Source: Halobellus sp. LT62 (lineage in GTDB: Archaea > Halobacteriota > Halobacteria > Halobacteriales > Haloferacaceae). Taken from it: a DNA stretch of 64,000 nucleotides. Both the position numbers and the translations under genes were made by a program. How positions within the stretch are numbered: the stretch's first letter is position 1; each line of letters begins with the position of its first letter. Below the pieces are notes generated by a model. That model did not search any database, had not been told where the DNA came from, and saw only the letters and a program-made list of their open reading frames with translations. Shown one piece after another: positions 34,536-43,587 of the stretch. The stretch is from NCBI RefSeq assembly GCF_037031285.1, contig NZ_JAYEZO010000001.1, positions 930,001-994,000 on the forward strand, in the 5' to 3' direction.

Positions 34536-35171
34536 CTACTCCGCGTCGTCGAACCCGCCGGAACCGGCAGTGGATCCGTCGGAGTCGGCTGCGGACCCGT
34601 CGAACTCGACATCGCCGAACGACGCGAACGCGTCGCGGAAGTCGTCTTCGCTCAACTCGGCGAGCGTGTCGTCGATCTCGGTTCGAAGGCCTTCCATCCG
34701 CTCGGTCAGTTCGCGGTATTCGGTCTCATTTTCGACGGAGACGTCGGGGGACGATTCGAGCGCCGCCTTCTTCGAGGCGAGTCGGAAGAACTCCCGGGAG
34801 CGCTCGTCGTAGTTCGAGCGGCGGAGCAGTACCTCTACGAGTCCGTGAAGGTCCTTTTTCGTGACCGGTTTGACCAAGTAATCGTCGAACGGCATCTCGA
34901 CGATGTCGACGTTGGGTTCGACCGCTGTGATCATCGCGACCTGCGTGTCCAGCCCGCGAGCCCGCATCTGTTCGAGGACCTCGTCGCCGGTCAGATCCGG
35001 CATCCGACGGTCGAGGAGCACGACGTCCGTGTCGGCGTCGACCATCTCAAGTGCGGTTTCGCCGTCCGTTGCTGTTTGTACCTCGTAGACGTCCGAGAGG
35101 TAGATAGCGTAGAGCTCCGCCAAATCCGGCTCGTCTTCGACGACGAGAATCCGGGGTGTAGCGCCGTCCAT
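34536..35171 (-). CDS. HalX-type response regulator (second copy)
   Basis: A 211-residue protein. The receiver has VVEDEPDLAELYA, phospho-acceptor Asp54 in VVLLDRRMPD, and DYLVKPVTKKDL. The HalX domain covers about residues 120-180 with the ASKKAALESSPDVSVENETEY pattern, and an acidic Ser/Gly/Asp tail follows. It is a close paralogue of 12502-13101; both share a DRRMPD motif at the phosphorylation site. No kinase is adjacent. A TATA-like sequence (AAGAATTTAG on the minus strand) lies just upstream. Confidence 0.9.
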   Translation of the reverse strand: MDGATPRILVVEDEPDLAELYAIYLSDVYEVQTATDGETALEMVDADTDVVLLDRRMPDLTGDEVLEQMRARGLDTQVAMITAVEPNVDIVEMPFDDYLVKPVTKKDLHGLVEVLLRRSNYDERSREFFRLASKKAALESSPDVSVENETEYRELTERMEGLRTEIDDTLAELSEDDFRDAFASFGDVEFDGSAADSDGSTAGSGGFDDAE

Positions 35172-35381
35172 TTCGTTCTACCGCACCCCTCGAAGCCCGC
35201 GGTCTAAATTCTTACCCTCGTTCGGGATGCGCCCTCCGTCGGGTTCGTCGCCGACGGTTCGATGTGAGAGCGCCCCCGCCCGCTGGCTTCGATGAACTAC
35301 CGGCTAGCCGGGTGAGAAATGCAGAATCGTGGTGAGAATCGACGGGATCGCCGACCGCAGTACCGCTGTCGTGACGCGTCC

Positions 35382-35576
35382 TTACAGGCGCTGAAGGTTC
35401 GTGGCCCGTGGGCCTTTATCAGCCTGTTCGATGTCGAATTCGACTTCTTGGCCCTCTTCGAGGTCGGGGCCGCCGATGTCTTCCATATGGAAGAAGACAT
35501 CTTCGTCAGAATCGTCGCTTTCGATGAAACCGTAACCGCCCGTGTCGTTGAAGAACGCAACCGTACCTTTCGCCAT
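35382..35576 (-). CDS. cspA: Cold-shock domain protein
   Basis: A 64-residue OB-fold protein that binds single-stranded nucleic acid. The RNP1-like motif TGGYGFIES and RNP2-like motif VFFHMED are intact, and the C-terminus GQEVEFDIEQADKGPRATNL is typical. The start MAKGTVAFF is the family start; five upstream codons are open but not family-like. It has its own TATA box (35601-35609), so it is probably monocistronic and strongly expressed. It may act as an RNA chaperone. Confidence 0.95.
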   Translation of the reverse strand: MAKGTVAFFNDTGGYGFIESDDSDEDVFFHMEDIGGPDLEEGQEVEFDIEQADKGPRATNLQRL

Positions 35577-35600
35577 TGCGGTTGAACCCACGCGAAGACG

Positions 35601-35609
35601 ATAAATAAG
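35601..35609 (-). promoter_or_regulatory. TATA box of the cold-shock gene
   Basis: Minus-strand CTTATTTAT lies 25-33 nt before the ATG at 35576, leaving almost no 5' untranslated region. Confidence 0.5.
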
Positions 35610-35729
35610 CCTTGTGTCGCGGAATGTCGACCGGATTCCTGCCGATCCCCGCGTTTGTTCGACGTTTTCCTGCCGATTCCTGTGTTTGCCCGGGATCCGA
35701 CGATGACGACCGGCTGACTCTCGGCAGCG

Positions 35730-36245
35730 TCAGAACGCGGCCCCGAGGTAGACCGCCGCAGCGGTCGCGAACACACCGATCGCGAGGAGCCCGTAGTTCG
35801 CGATGGTGTTGTCCGCGCGCCAGAGGCCGAGGGTGTACGTGCGCGTCGAGAACGGCCACAGGAAGTTGACGCCCGCCGGGGTGACCGCATCTCCGAGAAG
35901 ATGGGCGACGACGGTGAGCGCTCCCAATCCGAATCCGGCCGCGGCGAGCGACACGCCCCCGAGGACGGTCCCGACGTCCAACGCCCCCGCGTTGCCCGCG
36001 GCCGTTTCGAGGGCGAACCCCGCAGCGCCGAACACGCCGCCGACGAGCGCCGCGAAGGCGAACGAGTGAGTCGGCCCGCGGTGCGGGATCCCCGGGACTC
36101 GGTGGTCGAGGTCGGGAAGCATCGCGAACGAGAGCATCGTCGCGCCGACGACGACGGCGAGCTCAGCGTGCTCGAAGAGGAGCAGGACGAACGCGATCGG
36201 AGCGAAGACGAGCAGGGAGACGCCGTAGTGGCCCTTCTGATACAT
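35730..36245 (-). CDS. Metal-dependent membrane hydrolase (YdjM/LexA-regulated type)
   Basis: A 171-residue membrane protein with four hydrophobic helices. The start MYQKGHYGVSLLVFAP and the motifs PDLDHRVPGIPHRGPTHS match the membrane-bound metal-dependent hydrolase family, whose His/Asp residues line the membrane. VVAHLLGDAVTPAGVNFLWPF is the second conserved block. The activity is not established, though phospholipid or wall-precursor hydrolysis has been suggested for relatives. It is monocistronic in this window. Confidence 0.87.
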   Translation of the reverse strand: MYQKGHYGVSLLVFAPIAFVLLLFEHAELAVVVGATMLSFAMLPDLDHRVPGIPHRGPTHSFAFAALVGGVFGAAGFALETAAGNAGALDVGTVLGGVSLAAAGFGLGALTVVAHLLGDAVTPAGVNFLWPFSTRTYTLGLWRADNTIANYGLLAIGVFATAAAVYLGAAF

Positions 36246-36395
36246 ATTCGGGACTCGATTCGGGTACACAAAAACGTCGTGACCGAACTGTGGGGAGGGC
36301 GTTCCGCGGGGAGGTCCGGCGGGGGCGTCCCACGACCGTGCTTGGAGCACGAATCGAACGGAAGGATTTCGTCGACCGGCGGCGTACCGGCGTCC

Positions 36396-36974
36396 GTGAT
36401 CCGAAACCTCGCACGCGACGTCGGTGCGTTCACCTCGAACGTCTTCTTCGTCACCGGCGAAACCACAGCACTCGTCGACGCGGGCGCGAACTTCGACCTC
36501 GTCGCCCGCCTCGATGAGCACCTCGACGACCTCGACCGCCTCTATCTCACCCACACACACCCCGACCACGTCGAGAACGTCGCCGCCGTCCGCGACGCGT
36601 TCGGCGTCGAAACGTGGGGGTACGACACCGACAGCGAGTACGTCGACAACGCCATCGAAGACGGGGAGTCGGTACCCATCGGCGACGACGAGTACGAGGC
36701 GCTCTTCACGCCGGGACACAGCCCCGACCACCTCTGTTTTTACGCCGAGGAGACGGGCGTGTGCTTCGCGGGCGACCTCGTCTTCGCGAACGGCTCCTTC
36801 GGCCGTACCGATCTGGAAGGCGGCGACCGGCCGACGCTCGTCGAGAGCATCCGATACCTCCACGACGTCGTCGACGGCGGCCTCAGCGCGCTCTATGTCG
36901 GCCACGGCCCGAGCGTTACCGAGCGCCCGCTCGACGACGTCGAAATCGCGCTCCAAGCGTCCCAGATGGGCTGA
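36396..36974 (+). CDS. Metallo-beta-lactamase fold hydrolase
   Basis: A 192-residue cytoplasmic enzyme with a GTG start (VIRNLARDVGAFTSNVFFV). Zinc ligands: YLTHTHPDHVENV (HxHxDH), FTPGHSPDHLCFY, VCFAGDLVF and LYVGHGPSV. The short length fits the glyoxalase II/hydroxyacylglutathione-hydrolase-like branch. The substrate is unknown. Convergent with the next gene. Confidence 0.88.
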   Translation: MIRNLARDVGAFTSNVFFVTGETTALVDAGANFDLVARLDEHLDDLDRLYLTHTHPDHVENVAAVRDAFGVETWGYDTDSEYVDNAIEDGESVPIGDDEYEALFTPGHSPDHLCFYAEETGVCFAGDLVFANGSFGRTDLEGGDRPTLVESIRYLHDVVDGGLSALYVGHGPSVTERPLDDVEIALQASQMG

Positions 36975-37025
36975 TTTCCGCGCCTCGCGTCCGGAATTCT
37001 CGCCCCGAACTCGACACCTCCCGCC

Positions 37026-37922
37026 TCAGGCCCGCCGCGCCGCATCGGGCGAGAACTGCGCCTCGAACAGCCGTGCGTCGCAGTCCCCGCAGGTCGCCGC
37101 GACGACGTCGACCGATCGACAGCAGGACTCCACTCGCTCCTCACCCAGCGACACCGCTCCCGAACAGGACGGACAGCGGTCCAGCCAGAGGCGGAGGGCA
37201 CCCAACAGTTCCAAGCGGGCGTCGACGCCGAGCGCCGCCCAGTCGGGACTCCACCGTCGGAGCACCGCGTCGGCCGCGGCGTCGGCGAGAAACGCCGCCT
37301 CCGCCTCCCACTTCGCGAGTGTCGCGGTCCGCGTCGTCGTGGGAACCTCGGCGAGGGCGACGAACGCGTTCGACCGTCGCTCGGTATCGATCGTCTCCGA
37401 GTCGATATCGAGACCGGAAAACAGTCGATCCGCCGTTTCGGCGTCCGCTCGCTCCGTCTCGAACCGCTCGTACCACGACTCGCGGAACCGACCCGTCAGA
37501 CAGAGGTCCGCCGCCGCGGCGCTCGAACTCTCTCTGGCCGCGTCTGAACCGCCGCCAGTGTCTTCTATGCACGGTTCGAGTGCGTCCAACGACCGCAGCG
37601 CTCGTTCGATCTCTCCCGCATCGAGGGCGTCCTCGTTGAGTTCGACCGTCGGTCCCGCGTGCGTCCCGAACAACCGGTGAATCCGCTCGGGGAGGTAGCG
37701 CTTCGTGAGCGTCGGGGTTCCGGGAACGAGATACCCGCGGAAGTAGATGGCCGCGAGTCCGATGCCGACGACGGCGACACCGAACGGAAGCCACACGGCC
37801 CCGGCGACGATCGCCGCCAGCGCCGTGATAACCACGTTGACCGCGGTACACGGGAAACAGCGGTTTTCGCCGGTGTATTCGGGTTGTTTCCACCTGAACG
37901 TTCGTCCGTCGAGCGTCGTCAT
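37026..37922 (-). CDS. Membrane protein with C-terminal zinc-ribbon-like region, unknown
   Basis: A 298-residue protein. Two adjacent hydrophobic helices (about residues 28-46 and 48-62) follow a short N-terminus with CFPC. A cytoplasmic helical domain comes next (RALRSLDALEPCIEDT..). The C-terminus holds CPSCSG, ESCCRSV and CGDC, a cysteine pattern like a zinc ribbon. I do not recognise the family. Divergent from the gluconate-dehydratase-like gene. Confidence 0.7.
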   Translation of the reverse strand: MTTLDGRTFRWKQPEYTGENRCFPCTAVNVVITALAAIVAGAVWLPFGVAVVGIGLAAIYFRGYLVPGTPTLTKRYLPERIHRLFGTHAGPTVELNEDALDAGEIERALRSLDALEPCIEDTGGGSDAARESSSAAAADLCLTGRFRESWYERFETERADAETADRLFSGLDIDSETIDTERRSNAFVALAEVPTTTRTATLAKWEAEAAFLADAAADAVLRRWSPDWAALGVDARLELLGALRLWLDRCPSCSGAVSLGEERVESCCRSVDVVAATCGDCDARLFEAQFSPDAARRA

Positions 37923-38023
37923 AGGTGCGGGCTGTGTCCCCGGACAGCATAGCTAATCGTCGATTAACCGCGTCCGAACACCGGTCTCCAAAGGTTTACC
38001 TCTCGACGAGTAAATACGCGGCT

Positions 38024-39256
38024 ATGGGAGTAGACTACGCCGAGTTACACGACCCGAACGCGGAGTACACGATGCGAGAACTCTCCGCGGAGACGATGGG
38101 CGTGCGAGCGAAGCGCGGCGGCGGCCGCGACGTCGAGATCACCGACGTACAGACGACGATGGTCGACGGCAACTTCCCGTGGACGCTCGTGCGCGTCTAC
38201 ACCGACGCCGGGATCGTCGGCACCGGCGAGGCCTACTGGGGCGCGGGCGTCCCGGAGCTCATCGAGCGGATGAAGACGATGATCGTCGGCGAGAACCCCC
38301 TCGATATCGACCGTCTGTACGAGCACCTGATCCAGAAGATGTCCGGGGAGGGTTCGATCGAGGGCGTGACGGTCACGGCCATCTCGGGGATCGAGGTCGC
38401 CCTGCACGACCTCGCGGGGAAGATCCTCGATCTCCCCGCCTACCAGCTGTTGGGTGGGAAGTACCGCGACGAGATGCGCGTCTACTGCGACTGCCACACG
38501 GAGGAAGAGGCCGACCCCGACGCCTGCGCCGACGAGGCCGAGCGCGTCGTCGAAGAGCTCGGCTACGACGCGCTGAAATTCGATCTCGACGTTCCCTCCG
38601 GGCTCGAAAAGGACCGCGCGAACCGCCATCTCCGGCCGGGCGAGATCCGCCACAAAGCCGAGATCGTCGAGAAGGTCACAGAGCGCGTGAGAGATCGCGC
38701 GGACGTCGCCTTCGACTGTCACTGGACGTTCTCGGGCGGCTCCGCGAAGCGCCTCGCGGCCGAAATCGAGGAGTACGACGTCTGGTGGCTCGAAGACCCG
38801 GTTCCGCCGGAGAACCTCGAAGTCCAAGAAGAGGTCACGAAATCGACGACGACGCCGATCACCGTCGGCGAGAACCGATACCGCGTGACCGAGGAGCGCC
38901 GGCTGATCGAGAACCAAGCCGTAGACATCATCGCGCCCGACCTTCCAAAAGTCGGCGGGATGCGCGAGACGAGAAAGATCGCCGATGTCGCGAACCAGTA
39001 CTACGTTCCGGTGGCGATGCACAACGTCTCCTCGCCGATCGCGACGATGGCCTCCGCGCAGGTCGGCGCGGCGATTCCGAACGCGCTGGCCGTCGAGTAT
39101 CACTCCTACGAACTCGGCTGGTGGGACGACCTCGTCGAGGAGACCGTCATCGAGGACGGCTCGATCGAGATTCCCGAGCGTCCCGGACTGGGATTGACGC
39201 TCGATATGGACGCCGTCGAGGCGCATATGGTCGACGGTGAGGAGTTGTTCGACTGA
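38024..39256 (+). CDS. gad: Enolase-superfamily sugar-acid dehydratase, probably D-gluconate dehydratase
   Basis: A 410-residue cytoplasmic enzyme. It has the N-terminal capping domain (VEITDVQTTMVDGNFPWTLV), then the barrel with ALKFDLDVPSGLEKDRANRH, metal ligands in VAFDCHWTF, WWLEDPVPPENL and ITVGENRYRV, and a late histidine in PVAMHNVSSPIATMAS. The overall sequence closely resembles what I recall of the haloarchaeal gluconate dehydratase of the semi-phosphorylative Entner-Doudoroff route (gluconate to 2-keto-3-deoxygluconate). Xylonate or arabinonate dehydratase are alternatives. The gene has its own upstream region, divergent from the unknown zinc-ribbon protein. Confidence 0.78.
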   Translation: MGVDYAELHDPNAEYTMRELSAETMGVRAKRGGGRDVEITDVQTTMVDGNFPWTLVRVYTDAGIVGTGEAYWGAGVPELIERMKTMIVGENPLDIDRLYEHLIQKMSGEGSIEGVTVTAISGIEVALHDLAGKILDLPAYQLLGGKYRDEMRVYCDCHTEEEADPDACADEAERVVEELGYDALKFDLDVPSGLEKDRANRHLRPGEIRHKAEIVEKVTERVRDRADVAFDCHWTFSGGSAKRLAAEIEEYDVWWLEDPVPPENLEVQEEVTKSTTTPITVGENRYRVTEERRLIENQAVDIIAPDLPKVGGMRETRKIADVANQYYVPVAMHNVSSPIATMASAQVGAAIPNALAVEYHSYELGWWDDLVEETVIEDGSIEIPERPGLGLTLDMDAVEAHMVDGEELFD

Positions 39257-39335
39257 GCGAAGCGAAGTCGTGCTCGATCGGCGAGCAGAGCAAGTCTATC
39301 GGTGTTCGCCGAAGCGTCGCTTCGTCGAGCTCGTT

Positions 39336-40019
39336 TTATCCTGTTTCGCCACTCTCGACGTCGACGCCGAGCGATCGGAGCGCGTCGGCGGTGTCGTCGT
39401 GAGCGAGCCGGACAGTGTATTCCGCAACTAACTCCGCCGCCTCCCAGTCCGCGTCGGTTTCACAGCGCGTTGCGAGTAGTTCTAAGCCGTTTTCCAGCGT
39501 GCCTTCGGTCTCCGCTCGAAGACCCGAAAACAGTTCGGCCCGTCCCGGAGCCGACGCCGTCTCCCGCCGCTCGAAGAAGTCGACGAGTCGCGCGTGGGTC
39601 TGGAGCGAGACGAGGGGGCGTCCGACCATCCCACCGGCGGCCCGCTCGATCGTCGTCTCGCGTCCCCGGAGGTACGCGTGCATCGGTCCCGGCGGCCCGC
39701 CGTCGGGCGTCCACCCGTCGAGTTCGGCGGCGACCCGCGAGCGGTGCTCGGCCTCCTGTTCGACGACCGCCTCGAAGGCGGCGCGGGCATCGCTGTCGGC
39801 GGCGTCAGCAGCCCACCCGGCGAACGTTTCACGTGCGGCGTGTTCGCTCTCCGCCGCGGCATCGAGGAGTGCGGTCGCCGCCGGTTCGCCGCCGGACGCC
39901 GCGGCGAGGAACCGCGTCGATCCGAGTAGCGCTAACTCATCCGCGAACGTCGATTCGAGCCGCGAGCGGAGTGCTGCCGCCCGTCGGAATCCGGACGGAT
40001 CGCCGGTCTCACCGGTCAT
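39336..40019 (-). CDS. Rubrerythrin/ferritin-like protein
   Basis: A 227-residue, almost entirely helical protein. Glu/His pairs in LDAAAESEHAARETF and VVEQEAEHRSRVAAELDGW resemble the ExxH iron-binding motifs of ferritin-like four-helix bundles. No rubredoxin domain or signal peptide is visible. It may be a di-iron or structural relative; haloarchaeal homologues are often annotated as rubrerythrin family. Divergent from the HemAT-like sensor, with which it could share an oxygen-related role. Confidence 0.6.
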   Translation of the reverse strand: MTGETGDPSGFRRAAALRSRLESTFADELALLGSTRFLAAASGGEPAATALLDAAAESEHAARETFAGWAADAADSDARAAFEAVVEQEAEHRSRVAAELDGWTPDGGPPGPMHAYLRGRETTIERAAGGMVGRPLVSLQTHARLVDFFERRETASAPGRAELFSGLRAETEGTLENGLELLATRCETDADWEAAELVAEYTVRLAHDDTADALRSLGVDVESGETG

Positions 40020-40099
40020 AGTGGAACCGCGAACGCGACGAACCTAACCGTTGCTCTCGGAGTGCGCCAATCTCTCCACCCACGCCCCTCTCGACATAA

Positions 40100-40113
40100 T
40101 ATCAATATTGATA
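40100..40113 (+). promoter_or_regulatory. Perfect 14-bp palindrome upstream of the HemAT gene
   Basis: TATCAATATTGATA is a perfect palindrome centred about 51 nt before the ATG at 40158, in a short AT-rich block between divergent genes. It could be an operator for a dimeric regulator covering the BRE/TATA region, or simply part of an AT-rich promoter. Confidence 0.4.
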
Positions 40114-40157
40114 CTTCAAAGCCAACAATCTTATGCGGAGATGGCTGAACTTCGCCT

Positions 40158-42062
40158 ATGGACGACCGAGGCGTCGTAGTGACCGAGGAGGTGCGAGCAC
40201 GGGTCGACGGAGACGATCTTCTCGACGCGTTGGACATCGACGACTCGGAGATCGAGTGGCGGAAATCGTTCCTTCGCCTCGACGACGAGGACGAAGCGCG
40301 GATGCGAGACCTCGAACCCGCGTTCGACGCCGTCGCCGACGATATCGTCGATGAGTTCTACGACCACCTGCGGAGCGACGCCGACGCGACGGAGATCCTC
40401 GGCCGGTCGAGCAAGGGGCTCGATCGGCTCAAGACGGATCAACGAGCGTATCTCCGCTCGTTGGGCGACGGCGAGTACGACCGCGACTATTTCGCGCGGC
40501 GGGCTCGGATCGGGAAGATCCACGAGACGCTGGGGTTGGGACCGAAATTCTACATCGGCGCGTACAGCGTCTACTACGAGGGGCTCGTCGACGCCATCGG
40601 TGACGCGGTCAAAGACGAGTTCGCTGCGGCGGATGCGGAGGCAAACGATGTGGAGTCGGCCGAATCAGCGCGTCGTCGACGTGGGTTTCTCGCCCGGCTC
40701 TTGGGGCGCAGTCGGGTAGGGACCGACGCGGTGCCCGCCGAAGGCGAGGAACGGGGATCCGCCGACGTCGACGAGGCTGACGCGGACGATGGAACCGACG
40801 TCGACGAAGTCGACAAAACCGACGTCGATGCCGCGGTCGACGCGATCGTCGAGCGGACGACGTCACTCTTGAAAGTACTCGCGCTGGATCAACAGATCGC
40901 GATGGACACGTACGTCCACGCCTACAGCGAAGAGGCCCGTCGCGAGGCCGAACGCCGCGAACAGTTGGCCCGGGAGGTCGAACAGGATCTCCGCGAGCCC
41001 ATCGACGACGTCGCCTCGGCGTCGTCAGTCGTCACCGAGCGCTCCTCGACGATCCGAGAGATCGCCGACGAGCAGGCGGGGGATATGGAGGACGTCGCCG
41101 CGGAGATCTCGCAGATGAGCGCGACCGTCGAGGAGATCGCGGCGACCGCCGATCAGGTCGAAGACACGAGCGACGAGGCGGTCTCTCGGGCGCGCTCCGG
41201 CGAGGAGGCGGCCGACGAGGCCATCGACGTGATGGAGGACGTCGCCGACGCGGCGAGCGAAGCCTCCGAAGACCTCGAACGGCTGCAGGCGCAGATCGAC
41301 GAGATCGATGCCGTCATAGAGGCGATCGACGACATCGCCGAACAGACCAACCTCCTCGCGCTCAACGCGTCGATCGAGGCGGCGAGAGCGGGCGAGGCGG
41401 GCGACGGGTTCGCCGTCGTCGCCGACGAGGTGAAGAAGTTGGCCGAACAGTCCCGCGAGCGCGCGAGCGACGTCGAGGAGACGGTCGACCGCGTACAGGC
41501 CGACGCCGCCGAGACGATCGAGAGCCTCTCGGAGACGACCGAGACGCTCCACGAGGGTATCGACCGAGGCGAGGACGCGATGGACAGCCTCGAAGAGATC
41601 GTCGACGCCGTCGAGCGGACGACCGACGGGATAACCGAGGTCGCCGTCGCGACGGACGAACAGGCCGTCAGCGCCGAGGAGGTGACCGCGATGGTCGAAG
41701 ACGCGCGCGAACGCGCCGACGACGTCGCGGACCGCGTCGACGACGTCGCGGAGGCGAGCCGCGAACAGTCCCAGCGGATGGAGACCATCCAACGCGCCGC
41801 CGATCGATTGACCGGCGCGGACGCAGCCGACACTGGACCACCCGAGAGCGACGGGAAAACGGCGAACAGGTCGTCGATGACGGATGAACAATCGGCCTCC
41901 GAGCGGACGGATACGCCGGGGCGGCGTGCGGCGACGACAGCACCTGCTCCGGACAGTTCCGACTCATCGGCGAGTGAGGAGAACGGGTTCGCCTTCGTGG
42001 GGACCGATGGCGGCTTCGAGCCGACGGATCCGGACGATCGGCCCGACCGCTCGCGAGAGTAG
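40158..42062 (+). CDS. hemAT: HemAT-type globin-coupled chemotaxis transducer
   Basis: A 634-residue soluble sensor. Residues about 25-170 form a globin sensor domain; His122 in RIGKIHETLGLGPKFYIGAYSVYY is the probable haem-proximal ligand. An acidic linker (170-240) follows, then the methyl-accepting signalling domain, with the hairpin tip AEQTNLLALNASIEAARAGEAGDGFAVV region near residue 400 and long heptads on both sides. There is no membrane helix, as in known HemAT. It is predicted to report O2 to the CheA/CheW complex. The window has no other chemotaxis genes. A Ser/Thr/Pro-rich tail ends the protein. Confidence 0.92.
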   Translation: MDDRGVVVTEEVRARVDGDDLLDALDIDDSEIEWRKSFLRLDDEDEARMRDLEPAFDAVADDIVDEFYDHLRSDADATEILGRSSKGLDRLKTDQRAYLRSLGDGEYDRDYFARRARIGKIHETLGLGPKFYIGAYSVYYEGLVDAIGDAVKDEFAAADAEANDVESAESARRRRGFLARLLGRSRVGTDAVPAEGEERGSADVDEADADDGTDVDEVDKTDVDAAVDAIVERTTSLLKVLALDQQIAMDTYVHAYSEEARREAERREQLAREVEQDLREPIDDVASASSVVTERSSTIREIADEQAGDMEDVAAEISQMSATVEEIAATADQVEDTSDEAVSRARSGEEAADEAIDVMEDVADAASEASEDLERLQAQIDEIDAVIEAIDDIAEQTNLLALNASIEAARAGEAGDGFAVVADEVKKLAEQSRERASDVEETVDRVQADAAETIESLSETTETLHEGIDRGEDAMDSLEEIVDAVERTTDGITEVAVATDEQAVSAEEVTAMVEDARERADDVADRVDDVAEASREQSQRMETIQRAADRLTGADAADTGPPESDGKTANRSSMTDEQSASERTDTPGRRAATTAPAPDSSDSSASEENGFAFVGTDGGFEPTDPDDRPDRSRE

Positions 42063-42085
42063 CTCGAATCGGCGGAGAGACCTGA

Positions 42086-42412
42086 TCAGTCGTCGTCGGC
42101 TGCAGCGGCAGCGTCGGCCGCTTCCTGTTCGATGCTCGGCGGATAGACGCCGCGGTCGAGCTTCAGATCGCTCTGCGGACGGGCCATACACGTCAGCGCG
42201 TAGTTCTCGCGCTCCTCGTCGGTGAGCCCGCGGGCGGCGGGCTGGGCGACCTCGCCCTCGACGATCTCGGCGGAGCAGGCCAGACACATCCCGACGCGGC
42301 AGGAGTACTCTTGGGCGATTCCCGCATCGATACACGCCTTCAGAATCGTCTGCTTGTCTGACACTTCGATCGTCTCGCCGGTGCCAACGAACTCGACGGT
42401 GTAGTCAGTCAT
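42086..42412 (-). CDS. Plant-type [2Fe-2S] ferredoxin
   Basis: A 108-residue cytoplasmic electron carrier. The cluster ligands are in EYSCRVGMCLACSAEI (C-x4-C-x2-C) and the distant LTCMARP. The start MTDYTVEFVGTGETIEV gives the usual length, and the C-terminus is an acidic Ala/Asp tail. It is the small ferredoxin type, without the N-terminal halophilic insertion of the larger ones. It ends 23 nt from the HemAT gene (convergent). Confidence 0.92.
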   Translation of the reverse strand: MTDYTVEFVGTGETIEVSDKQTILKACIDAGIAQEYSCRVGMCLACSAEIVEGEVAQPAARGLTDEERENYALTCMARPQSDLKLDRGVYPPSIEQEAADAAAAADDD

Positions 42413-42493
42413 ACCTCGCCGTTCGACGGATCGATTCAAAACTCTTTGCGAAGCAGCCGCCGATCCGCGGGCAGGTGAGCCCCGTCGTCTCGC

Positions 42494-42937
42494 TCACTCT
42501 TCGGTTTCTTCCTCTTGGGACCGGACGGTCATCACCGGTGCGTCGGCGGTTCTGACGACTTTCTCCGCGACGCTCCCGAGGAGGAACCGACCGACGCCGG
42601 TCCGGCCGTGCGTCCCCATCACGACGAGATCGATCCCCTCGGTTTCGACGTATTCGACGATCGATCGGTGAGCGATTCCGGTCTCGACGGCCGTTTCGAC
42701 GGCGATACCCGCCGCCTCGGCCTCTTTGGCCACGCGCGCGACGGCCTGCTCTCCCTCCTCTCGGAGCGCCTCGACGACGATGTCCGAGCCGACCTCCATC
42801 GCCGAGTACGCACCGGTATCGACGACGTACAGCGCGTGGAGCGTGGCGTCGTACTGTTTCGCGAGTTCGATGGCGTGTCCGACCGCCCCCTCGCTGGCGA
42901 CACTGCCGTCCGTCGGAACGAGGATATTATCGTACAT
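42494..42937 (-). CDS. Universal stress protein (UspA family)
   Basis: A 147-residue cytoplasmic alpha/beta protein. It has the start MYDNILVPTDGSVASEGAV and the ATP-binding signature VVMGTHGRTGVGRFLLGSVAEKVV (G-x2-G-x9-G-S), so it is of the ATP-binding type. Length is normal. It is separated from the ferredoxin gene by 81 nt. The role is general stress resistance by analogy. Confidence 0.93.
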   Translation of the reverse strand: MYDNILVPTDGSVASEGAVGHAIELAKQYDATLHALYVVDTGAYSAMEVGSDIVVEALREEGEQAVARVAKEAEAAGIAVETAVETGIAHRSIVEYVETEGIDLVVMGTHGRTGVGRFLLGSVAEKVVRTADAPVMTVRSQEEETEE

Positions 42938-43042
42938 TGTATGTTAACGTACGTCACCCGACGCTTAGAAGTTATCCCGTGTTCGTCGGGATGTTCGATC
43001 GAACCCCGCACCGCCGACGTGGGTGCTAGCGCGAGAATGCGC

Positions 43043-43420
43043 TCACTCGTCGTCGATGGTCGGATCATCGTCGACAGTCGAATCACCGTCCACGCTCGGT
43101 CGGTACGTACCGGGCGCGTCTTCGGCCGTTATCTCGTCGGGGTCGTCGCCGCGGAACTGGATAATCGAGCGTTCGCAAGCCTGCAGCCCGTCGACGCGCT
43201 CGGTTCTCGGACCCAGTTCTACCGTCTCCACGACGGACCACGATTCCGCGTCGGCGTCGAAGGCGAGGCCCTTCACCCACGTCTCGGAGGCGGCGAGGAG
43301 CCCCGAGGCCCGACCCCCGTCTTCGATCGGAACCGCCATCTCGAGGGCGTCGGCGGCGTTTAGCTGCACGAGTTCCTGCGGCGTCAGCGGACGCGGCGGC
43401 AACGAATCGACGACACTCAT
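43043..43420 (-). CDS. Hypothetical acidic protein
   Basis: A 125-residue protein. The ordered part (about 1-95) has mixed alpha/beta character (LTPQELVQLNAADALEMAVPIED, ETWVKGLAFDADAESWSVVETVEL). The C-terminus is an Asp/Ser/Thr-rich tail. It has no signal, membrane helix or cysteine pair. I do not recognise it. Divergent from the Agl23-like gene. Confidence 0.6.
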   Translation of the reverse strand: MSVVDSLPPRPLTPQELVQLNAADALEMAVPIEDGGRASGLLAASETWVKGLAFDADAESWSVVETVELGPRTERVDGLQACERSIIQFRGDDPDEITAEDAPGTYRPSVDGDSTVDDDPTIDDE

Positions 43421-43587
43421 ACGTCGAACTGCGTGGGGACGCCGCTTGTGCGTTGTGACTTGCGGATGGAGGCGTCAGAAACGGTGGGAAAGGACTTCAA
43501 CGAGGGGACAGGGCGTTGGCAGCGACGAGACAGCGATCAGCAACGGCGATCAAAAAGCTTCTACTCTCGGGGCGGAGACAGGCGCGT

